From JAMXLO01 sp963719805 (GTDB lineage Bacteria; Pseudomonadota; Alphaproteobacteria; Acetobacterales; Acetobacteraceae): 64,000 nucleotides of DNA. The notes beneath the pieces were generated by a model. It did not search any database and was not told where the DNA came from. It saw only the letters and a program-made list of their open reading frames with translations. Shown in pieces: positions 26,013 through 33,490 of this stretch. Where the stretch lies: positions 1,612,001 to 1,676,000 of the forward strand of contig CAVRDF010000008.1 in assembly GCA_963719805.1 (NCBI GenBank). Reading direction: 5' to 3'. The position numbers and the translations under genes were made by a program. The stretch's first letter is position 1; each line of letters begins with the position of its first letter.

Positions 26013-27392
26013 TTATGCCATGCTGTCGGCAAAAACGCGTAAGTAATTCTCGCCAAGTAGTTTGCCCACATCGACCGGACTGAAGCCAGCCTCCAGTAAT
26101 GCCTGGGCAAGACCCGGCAAGCGGTCGTAGTTGGGCAAGACACTGGCGCCGACAAGCCCGCGCATATCACTGCCCAATGCAACATGGTCGATGCCGATGA
26201 CATCGACCATTCGCGCCATGCCAACCGCCAAGGCAGTCAGCGAAGGAAATTCTCCGGCCGGAGGCCAAATGCCCACAACGCCACCGGTCGAAGCGATGAT
26301 CCTCGCGTGGTCCGGTGTGATGCGTCGACTGAACGGCGGCGGATCATTGCGCAAAGACGTGTGCGACAGCACCAAAGGCTTGGTGGTCACATCTGCCGCA
26401 CGCTTGACCAGATCGTACGTGCCGTGCGCCACGTCCACCACCAGACCGACCTGATTGCAGCGGCGGATGACCGCCGCGCCAAAATCTGTCAGGCCATTAT
26501 GCACCGGCAATTCAGTCTGGATGTCGCCGAGCTCATTCACCCGATAGTGCGTCAGTTGCAGATGCCGTAGTGACCATCGTGTATATGCTTCATCCACCCG
26601 GTCGACCTGGCCTTCCAGGAAATCCGCCCCCTCGGCGCTGATGATGACAGATGGCGTACTCGAACGCGCATCGCGCAGGCTTGTCGCATCATCGATGATC
26701 GCAAGACCCTGTTCACGCACCATGCCATGCACGCGGCCGAAGGCGATCTGTGCGTAGTCATAAAGTTCGCCAGGAGCCGGATTGCGAAACGGACGGATGC
26801 GGTGATCGGCCATGACGCGATGCGTTGGCCCGTCAGAGACAATCGCGAGACAGATCGCCGCCATGCCGCCCTGGCGCATTGGCGACGCTACCGGATCGAA
26901 TGGCCGTCCGCTGCGAACGCGCTCCACACTGGCGATGCCGCCGGCGTGGCAATGCGCATCCACCGTGCTCATGCTCGCCAGCAACTGGCGTGCGTCATCC
27001 GCACTCGCGTCGCGCGCACCAAGACACATCAACGGTCCTGCCGCCAGCAGGCCGCGCCGTGTCACACCGTTCCAGCCCAGCGGCTCGCGCAGCCGCGCAT
27101 CATGCAACTGATATCGCCAGCCTTCGGTTTCGTCGCGCGCTATGCGCCACCTGCCGGCCAGCCGCAGTGGCTGGCCTCGTAGGGGAACCGGCGAAGTGGC
27201 AAGCACTTCCACAGTTGCCAGGCGGTTCGTTGGCACGCAGCCGCTGCAACAACTGGGTTCAGGCAGCAAGACGAAGTGCCGTGTGGTCAGCAGAGCGGTC
27301 GGTGCAAAGCCATCGATGGATACGGCAGAAGCATCTACCCCTGCCGCCAGATCATGCCAGCTGAGATGCCTTACTCCTGCGGATAGCGCCAT
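26013..27392 (-). CDS. Membrane-dipeptidase (M19) fused to an N-terminal DUF3299-like domain
   Basis: 459 residues in two parts. Residues about 1-105 resemble a small DUF3299-type domain ('GVRHLSWHDLAAG', 'SIDGFAPTALL', 'CCSGCVP', 'LRLAGRWRIARDETEGWRYQLHDA'). Residues about 110-459 are a renal-dipeptidase-type M19 zinc peptidase: 'STVDAHCHAGG' (HxH ligands), 'LVVDVAHGTYDLVKRAA', 'PLVLSHTSLRND', 'DHVALGSDMRGLVG'. Between them is a twin-arginine-like signal 'VTRRGLLAAGPLMCLGA', whose Val codon is GTG and could be the true start of the peptidase (near 27067). It is the last gene of the leftward cluster and overlaps DUF35 by 22 bases. Confidence 0.78.
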   Translation of the reverse strand: MALSAGVRHLSWHDLAAGVDASAVSIDGFAPTALLTTRHFVLLPEPSCCSGCVPTNRLATVEVLATSPVPLRGQPLRLAGRWRIARDETEGWRYQLHDARLREPLGWNGVTRRGLLAAGPLMCLGARDASADDARQLLASMSTVDAHCHAGGIASVERVRSGRPFDPVASPMRQGGMAAICLAIVSDGPTHRVMADHRIRPFRNPAPGELYDYAQIAFGRVHGMVREQGLAIIDDATSLRDARSSTPSVIISAEGADFLEGQVDRVDEAYTRWSLRHLQLTHYRVNELGDIQTELPVHNGLTDFGAAVIRRCNQVGLVVDVAHGTYDLVKRAADVTTKPLVLSHTSLRNDPPPFSRRITPDHARIIASTGGVVGIWPPAGEFPSLTALAVGMARMVDVIGIDHVALGSDMRGLVGASVLPNYDRLPGLAQALLEAGFSPVDVGKLLGENYLRVFADSMA

Positions 27393-27892
27393 GGCGTGGC
27401 AGGCTGCTGCGCACTCTCGTCAATCGTCCACTGCGGCAGCGACAGACCGGGAGAGACATCGCTGAAGACCATCCGCATCCGCGAACCGATGCCAACCCGC
27501 TTGACCATATCGGGAGGCGCCAGCTTTCCGTCCGTCGTGGTCAGGTTGCCGATGACACGCAATAATTCATGCTCGGTCGGCGTTGCCTTTTGTGTGTCCA
27601 GTTCCACCAGCAACACCATGTAAGGCACGCGCGCCTGGAATGCCGGCTGGATGCCGTGATGCACTTCCTCATAGGAATACACGGCGCCCTTCCCTTCCAC
27701 CCGGGTCCATTTGGACGTCAGGCAAGTACACCATGGACATGCCGTGGTTGGTGGATAGCGCAGCAGTTTGCAATCATCGCATCGCTGCAGATGGAAATCA
27801 TGTTCCGCGCAATGCGCGAAGTATTCCAGGTTCTCGCCATCCAGATCATCGATCGACACCGGCATGTCGAGATAGGTCCCACGAACTGACAT
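27371..27892 (-). CDS. Zn-ribbon/OB-fold protein (DUF35), partner of a thiolase-fold enzyme
   Basis: 173 residues. The N-terminal helix leads to a rubredoxin-like zinc ribbon with two CxxC pairs ('LQRCDDCKLLRYPP', 'CPWC') at about residues 38-56, then an OB fold ('VEGKGAVYSYEEVHHG', 'PYMVLLVELD'). DUF35 proteins pair with thiolase-superfamily enzymes, bringing acyl-CoA substrate; here it follows the thiolase gene by 16 bases. It overlaps the dipeptidase start by 22 bases, so translation is probably coupled. Confidence 0.85.
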   Translation of the reverse strand: MSVRGTYLDMPVSIDDLDGENLEYFAHCAEHDFHLQRCDDCKLLRYPPTTACPWCTCLTSKWTRVEGKGAVYSYEEVHHGIQPAFQARVPYMVLLVELDTQKATPTEHELLRVIGNLTTTDGKLAPPDMVKRVGIGSRMRMVFSDVSPGLSLPQWTIDESAQQPATPWRYPQE

Positions 27893-27907
27893 GTTTGCTT
27901 GCCCCTC

Positions 27908-29165
27908 TCACCCGCGCCGCATGACCATGGCGGAACCAGTCATCGGATTGGCCCAGCCAAGATTGGCCGTGACTTCAATGTTCTTCACCTGGCGACAACC
28001 GCCTTCCCGGTAGTCAAAGGTGTGCCGGCGCTTGCCGTCCGGCCCGATCGGGCAATAGTCGTCGGCATCATGGCGCAACTGGCGCACATTCTCGATCACC
28101 ATGTTCATGCCGTGCGTGTAGCCCTCGCACAGATGGCCACCCGAGGTGTTCTGCGGCCGCTTCCCACCCAGCCGTGTGATCCCCGAAGAGACGTACTCGC
28201 CGCCCTCACCCTTCTTGCAGAAGCCGTAATCCTCAAGCTGCAGCATTGAGGTGAAGGTGAACGCGTCGTAAGCGCCGACAGCGTCGATATCCTCGGGTCC
28301 GACACCGGCATTCGGCCACAGAATGTCCTTTGCGTAGTAGCCGGCGACGCGCGAGATCGGGCCGTGCTGATAGTGCATGTCAGTACGTGGCTTGCTGCAT
28401 CGTCCGACGACACTGCGGATCAGCGCGGGCGTATGACGAAGGTCGCGTGCATGCTCGGCGCGCGTGACAATGATACATGTGGCGTTGTCGGTCTCGACAC
28501 AGCAGTCGAGCAGATGCAGCGGCTTGCAGATGATTCGGCTGTTGATCACGTCAGCCACCGTATAGCGCTTCTTGTAGAAGGCTTTTGGGTTGTTCGAGGC
28601 ATGCTCGGAATGCACCACCTTCACCATGGCGACTTGCTCGGGCTTGGTGCCGTATTCATACATGTGGCGCATGAAGGTTGGCGCGAACATCTGGCCCGCG
28701 CTCTGCCAGCCATAGGCTCGGCTGTGCAGCATATCGCCGTTGACCGGCGCAGCCGACCGCGCGCCAGTGCCGCCGATACGTACCTGCGAGTAGCCGTTCA
28801 TCGAGCGGAAGATCGCTACGCACTTGCACAGTCCAGCCTCGATCACTCCGATGGCAATGCCGATGAGTGCTTCGGTCGATGATCCGCCGCCGTTCACGTC
28901 CATGAAGAAGTTCAGCCGGATGCCGAGATCGCCGGCCAGAAATGGCGACGGTGTCGAGTTCGTTGCCGGAATAGGAAAGCATGCCGTCGATGTCGGTGGG
29001 CTTGAGCCCGGCATCAAGCATCGCAGCGCGGACCGCGAAGGTGCCCATGGCGCGCGTGGTGCGGCCCGAGCCGCGTGTGTAGGTCGTCTCGCCAACGCCG
29101 ACGATGGCGTATTTGTCGCGCAGATATTTCGGCGTGCTGGCGTCGGTGTCCGCTGGTAGCGGCAT
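27908..29165 (-). pseudogene. Thiolase-superfamily aldolase-like protein (Ltp2 type), one frameshift
   Basis: Two frames join into one protein of about 418 residues. The N-terminal part (from ATG 29165, ribosome site 'gggaaggaaa') has 'YAIVGVGETTYTRGSGRTT' and 'LKPTDIDGMLSY'; after a break near 28951-28970 the other frame gives 'FFMDVNGGGSSTEALIG' to the end. The usual nucleophilic Cys is replaced by Gly in 'NGGGSST', and the usual catalytic His by Tyr in 'SGGHLCEGYTHG'. Tyr in 'VGAYDAFTFT' is also present. These replacements are those of Ltp2-type retro-aldolases, which cleave 3-hydroxyacyl-CoA side chains with a DUF35 partner, and not of true thiolases. Confidence 0.72.
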
Positions 29166-29283
29166 GGGCGTTTCCTTCCCGGTCATCGCGATGCAGTCAG
29201 GCTGAACGCGAAGCCCGAGCGCGTCAACGGACGCTGTGGTATCGGAGACCGGAGCAGGCGCTGCGGCGCGCTGAAATCGTGCG

Positions 29284-30066
29284 TCAGCTTTCTCGCACGA
29301 ACCGGTTACGCAACACGCCAAGCCCGGTCAGTTCCACTTCCACGATATCGCCATGCTTCAGATCGGGCGACGTGCCGTCCGTTCCCATCCAGATGACATC
29401 GCCAGGATACAGCGTCAGGTAGCGCGTCATCGCCTCAATGTAGGTTGGAATGTCGAAGATCATGTCGTTGGTTTTGAACCTCAGATCTTCCTTCCCATTT
29501 ACCCGCACAATGGTCTGCATGGCGTCGATATCGACATTGGTGTCGATATACGGCCCCATCGGTTTGAAGGTGTCGGCGTTCTTGCCACGCCAGAAGGTAC
29601 GATCGCCGCGTTGCCAGGTGCGTTCGCTGACGTCGTTGCCGATAGTGTAGCCGAACACGCAGGACATCGCGTCGGCTTTGGCCAGATGCTTGACCTGCTT
29701 GCCGATGACGACGACAAGCTCGCCTTCGTAGTTGATCTTCTCGGTGGCGTCCTTCGGGACGACGACGTCCTCGCCGTGCGCAATCAACGCGTTGTTGGCG
29801 CGGTAACCGATGTCCGCTTTCTCCGGGAACACTGGCTGTACGCCGCGCTTTTCTGCCATTTCGCGTATGTGCGCCGCGTAATTGATGCCGGCAGCGTAAA
29901 ACGTCCGCGGGATCACCGGGATTTCCAGCTTCACCTCAGCCAATTTGTGCGTCTTGCCGGTGGCGTCGTGCTTGCCCCATGGCTCGCCGCTGATCTCGTT
30001 GATGGCATCGCCATTCAACGAGCCGAAGGCGGTGCGGCCATTGGCCGTGAAGCGGACCCAGCGCAT
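29284..30066 (-). CDS. Fumarylacetoacetate hydrolase family protein
   Basis: 260 residues with the FAH-fold C-terminal domain: 'FYAAGINYAAHIREM', 'INYEGELVVVIGKQ' (two metal-binding Glu), 'VFGYTIGNDVSERTWQR' (Asp ligand region), 'MIFDIPTYIEAMTRYLTLYPGDVIWMGTDGTSP'. Family members hydrolyse, decarboxylate or isomerise 2-oxo acids from ring cleavage with Mg2+ or Mn2+. It follows the TauD gene by one base, so the two are co-transcribed. The exact substrate is unknown. Confidence 0.88.
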   Translation of the reverse strand: MRWVRFTANGRTAFGSLNGDAINEISGEPWGKHDATGKTHKLAEVKLEIPVIPRTFYAAGINYAAHIREMAEKRGVQPVFPEKADIGYRANNALIAHGEDVVVPKDATEKINYEGELVVVIGKQVKHLAKADAMSCVFGYTIGNDVSERTWQRGDRTFWRGKNADTFKPMGPYIDTNVDIDAMQTIVRVNGKEDLRFKTNDMIFDIPTYIEAMTRYLTLYPGDVIWMGTDGTSPDLKHGDIVEVELTGLGVLRNRFVRES

Positions 30067-30067
30067 G

Positions 30068-30976
30068 TCAGGCTCCCATCAGTTCGTGCACGGGCCGAAG
30101 GAAATCAGCCTCGAATACGTGCGTCGCCATCACCTGGCAGCGTCGCATCAACCTGATCTCGTCGGGACCGTAGTCGGCGATCGCACGGTGGATCGTGCCG
30201 AGATGATCCCAAACCAGCAGGTCGTTCTCCGTCCAGCTATGCGTGTAGCGGAAGCGAGGCTCAAGCTGGAAGTCGAACAGGTATTCCAGCATCGCGTCGC
30301 TCTCCTGCGGCGACAGTTCGTTGATGCGAACTGTGTAGCCCGGATTGGCATACAGCACTTTCCGCCCGGTGATCGGATGGGTCAGGAACAGCGGATGCAC
30401 AACGGGCGGGCGCTGCCTGCGCTGAAGCTCGGTCATCGGCGGCCGCTCGCTGGCCTTGTCGCGGCGCATATGCTCCCAGAACTTTTCGAAGTCGTGCGTT
30501 GCCGTCACATCGGCAAGACGCGTCTTCAGGTCGGCTGGCAGCGCATCGTATACCGCATGCATGTTGGCAAACTCGGTACCGCCGAGCGGCACGCCGTTAC
30601 GGCGGGGAATGCGGATACCATACAGCACGTTCACGAAACCCATCACATCGCGATAGGACATGTCGGTATGCCAATCCTGACCGGCATCCGGCAGGCCGAC
30701 GTATCTGCCGTCGCGCTTCAGGTTCGACAGCGTGCCGACGTGGGCATAATTGTCCTTGGCGATATCCGGCGCCGAACTGGGCCCCTGAATTTCACCGAAG
30801 CGTTCCGAGAAGCTGCGCAAGTCGCCCATGTCGATATGTTGATCGGGAAACCGCAGGACGCCGTGATTGCCCAGCGCGAGAAGGATCTCGGCAAACTCCT
30901 GATCAGTCACGCGCGAAACGTCTATGCCATGCACAGTCGCGCCCAGGACCGCACCGGTCGGTTCGATGGACAGCAT
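30068..30976 (-). CDS. TauD/TfdA family Fe(II)/2-oxoglutarate dioxygenase
   Basis: 302 residues. The iron triad is visible: 'DWHTDMSY' (HxD) and the distal His in 'WDHLGTIHRAIADY'; the 2-oxoglutarate Arg is in 'IRLMRRCQVM'. 'GVLRFPDQHIDMGDLRSFSERFGEI' is the usual N-terminal segment. It hydroxylates or cleaves a small organic substrate such as a sulfonate, ether or carnitine-type compound. One base separates it from FAH. Confidence 0.88.
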   Translation of the reverse strand: MLSIEPTGAVLGATVHGIDVSRVTDQEFAEILLALGNHGVLRFPDQHIDMGDLRSFSERFGEIQGPSSAPDIAKDNYAHVGTLSNLKRDGRYVGLPDAGQDWHTDMSYRDVMGFVNVLYGIRIPRRNGVPLGGTEFANMHAVYDALPADLKTRLADVTATHDFEKFWEHMRRDKASERPPMTELQRRQRPPVVHPLFLTHPITGRKVLYANPGYTVRINELSPQESDAMLEYLFDFQLEPRFRYTHSWTENDLLVWDHLGTIHRAIADYGPDEIRLMRRCQVMATHVFEADFLRPVHELMGA

Positions 30977-31020
30977 TTGGATGTCCTCCCGTCAGCGAGG
31001 GGAAGCGTATCAGGACGCCG

Positions 31021-31596
31021 CTACCAGTGAAATCCCGGGACCAGCGCCGGCACGTCCCGCCGGTAGCGCGTGTAGCTGTCGCCAAACTGCTGCGTGAGAA
31101 AGCGCTCTTCGATGCCGAGCTTATGCACGAACGCCAACACGAAAAGCGCGAATCCAAGCAGACCGCGCCACTCGCCGATCGCAATCGCCGAGCCAAGCAC
31201 CGCGAGCAGCAACCCGGTATAAATGGGATGGCGCACGAAGCGGTACGGGCCAGTGCGGATCAGCTCGTGGCCTTGCTTCAGCGTCACAGTGCCGCTCCAG
31301 TTGCCCCCTAGCCAGACGCGGGCCACGACCGAGAAGCCGAGCCCGAGTGCGACGCAGCAGAAACCTACCCAAAACCATGCGTATGCCGGCGGCAGTACGC
31401 GCACCCGGAGCCAGGGGCCGGCAAGACGAGGAAAGCTCAGCAACAAAACGCCCAGCAGCAATGGAACGATATGCGACGCGCGGGAGGCCAAACCTTCCTG
31501 CCGCCGTGTCGGCTTGGTACGGAGCGAGGCAACCAGCCAATAAAAGCACCAGGCGAGCCACAGTGAGAGTATCGGGTCGTGATAGAGGCGCGCCAT
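31021..31596 (-). CDS. Isoprenylcysteine carboxyl methyltransferase-like membrane protein
   Basis: 191 residues, four to five membrane helices, with the ICMT/PEMT-family C-terminal motif 'LIRTGPYRFVRHPIYTGLLLAVLGSAIA' and 'EERFLTQQFGDSYTRYRRDVPALVP'. Bacterial members methylate unknown small or lipid substrates at the inner membrane using SAM. It lies 10 bases downstream of the histidine kinase on the same strand and may be in its operon by proximity only. Confidence 0.83.
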   Translation of the reverse strand: MARLYHDPILSLWLAWCFYWLVASLRTKPTRRQEGLASRASHIVPLLLGVLLLSFPRLAGPWLRVRVLPPAYAWFWVGFCCVALGLGFSVVARVWLGGNWSGTVTLKQGHELIRTGPYRFVRHPIYTGLLLAVLGSAIAIGEWRGLLGFALFVLAFVHKLGIEERFLTQQFGDSYTRYRRDVPALVPGFHW

Positions 31597-31606
31597 GCAG
31601 CGCCCG

Positions 31607-32984
31607 TCACGCCGGAACTTCGGCTTCCGCCACGCGCTGTGTGACCGCCTGCGGCAACCACACGCTGACGGTTGTCCCGATACCCTCCTCGCTTTCGATC
31701 AGCAATTGGCCGCGATGGCGATTGACGATGTGCTTCACGATGGCGAGGCCGAGGCCGGTGCCGCCGGCGGCGCGCGAACGTCCGGTGTCGACGCGGTAGA
31801 AACGCTCGGTCAGGCGCGGCAGATGTTCGCGCGGAATGCCGGTGCCCTGGTCGGTCACTGCCAGCAGCACCCCCGGACGCGTGGGCCATTGCGCCCCTGG
31901 GACGGCCGCGGTGATAGCCAGGCGCACAGATCCACCCTCGCGGCCGTACTTCGCTGCATTGTCCAGCAGGTTCTGCAATACCTGCGTCAACTGATCTGCG
32001 TCGCCAGCCACCTGTGGAAGGTCTTCGCTCATCCGCACGTCCAGCGTCACCGAGCGCTCACGCAAGCGCGGTTCGAGACCTGCCACCAGCCGCATCGTCA
32101 GGTCACGCAATTCCACGATCCCCAACGGGGGCTGATGTTCGACCAACTCGATACGAGACAAGCTGAGCAAATCATCGATCAGCCGGTTCATGCGCGCGGC
32201 TTGTTCGGCCATGATCGCCAGAAACCGTTGCTGGGCCGGAGGATCATCAGCCGCCGGCCCGCGCAATGTATCGATGAATCCGATCAGGGACGCGAGCGGC
32301 GTGCGCAATTCATGGCTGACATTGGCGACGAAGTCGGCGCGCATGCGCTCCACCGCTCGTTCGCGCGTGCGATCCGACAGCACCACGACGGCGCGGCCGC
32401 CGCTGGATATCGGCCGTTCCATCGGCACGACGGCGGCGTGGACCTCTCGTGGCACCGGCACGGGCAGTGTCACCTCGGCAGTTTCGGCAGCACCCGAAGC
32501 GAGTGCTCGGTCGATCGCTGTACGCAGATCGGGATGGCGCAGCACCGCCGGCATCTCGGTGCCGAACGCCGCGCGCGCCGCTGAGTTCGCGCTGCGGACG
32601 CTGCGATCCTCGCCCAGTACCGATCAGCGGATCGGGCAGGCGATCCACCACCGCGGCATCCGCCCGGCGGAGTTGCTCGAGCGATGCCATACGCGTGCTG
32701 ACGCGGCGGGTCAGCCGATCGAGCTCTCCGGCGAGGCGCCGCATGCCGGGCAGCACCGGCAAACCACCAGTCTGCGCCGATGCATCAGCGCCGACGCGAC
32801 GCACACCCTCCGACAGCAGATCGACATCGCGCAGCCAACGCATTGCGAAGAACAGCGCGGCCAGCAGGACAGCTGCGATCGCCAGCAATGCCGGCACAAC
32901 GGTGACCAGGCGCATTCCCGCCAGCAGTGCCAGGGCGATGACCGGCACCCCCGCGACGACGCCTGCTAGGCCAAGAACGCGCAT
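31607..32984 (-). pseudogene. PhoR-like sensor histidine kinase, frameshifted
   Basis: The N-terminal frame (32984 to about 32620) has two membrane helices and 'LPVLPGMRRLAGELDRLTRRV'; the C-terminal frame (about 32615 to 31607) has a PAS-like part, the H-box 'FVANVSHELRTPLASLIGF', the N-box 'QNLLDNAAKYG' and the G-boxes 'VTDQGTGIP' and 'GGTGLGLAIVKHI'. An extra base near 32611-32625 would explain the break ('PLI' then 'LGEDRSVRSANS'). The order resembles PhoR. No response regulator gene is beside it. All kinase motifs are intact downstream of the break. Confidence 0.78.
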
Positions 32985-33006
32985 TGTTGCTTATGCAACC
33001 AAGAGT

Positions 33007-33438
33007 CTATCCGTGGGGATCGACACGCCGATACCGGGCACGCACGCCACGCTCGATCGCAGCCGCGATCAGCGGATCGAGATCAAGTTCATCGCGGACG
33101 AATTGCAGCATCTCGAGCGTGCGCTGGCGCGTCACCTGATTTGCCGCGACGACTTCGCAGGCGAGAGCGTAGGCGGTCTCGCGCAGCCGCGGCTCCAGCG
33201 CGCCGCGCATCAGGCCCGCGGCATGCTGCAAGCCGTCTTCCTCATCCAGCAGCCGCACCGCCGCGTCAGTCGCGGTTGCGAGCTGCGAGCTGGTGAAATC
33301 GCGGAAAGCTGGCAGTGTCTGTACTTGTCCGGACATCACCCCGATCTCGCGGTCGCTCATGCCACCATCCGCGGCGGCAACAAGGACCATGGTAAGAACC
33401 AGTGCTTCGGGGGCGTCCAGCGTCTCGCGCGCGCGCAT
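33007..33438 (-). CDS. TerB-like (tellurite-resistance fold) protein
   Basis: 143 residues, all helical: 'EALVLTMVLVAAADGGMSDREIGVMSGQVQTLPAF' and 'YALACEVVAANQVTRQRTLEMLQFVRDELDLDPLIAAAIERGVRARYR'. The Asp/Glu-rich helices match TerB-fold metal-binding proteins. ATG 33438 gives the natural start; the longer frame to 33645 is antisense to the helicase region. Function is unknown. It sits between the helicase and the histidine kinase on the same strand. Confidence 0.75.
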   Translation of the reverse strand: MRARETLDAPEALVLTMVLVAAADGGMSDREIGVMSGQVQTLPAFRDFTSSQLATATDAAVRLLDEEDGLQHAAGLMRGALEPRLRETAYALACEVVAANQVTRQRTLEMLQFVRDELDLDPLIAAAIERGVRARYRRVDPHG

Positions 33439-33490
33439 GCCGTAACTCCGTGCTGGATGACGCGGACCCTGATCGAACACTGTGGTCAGA

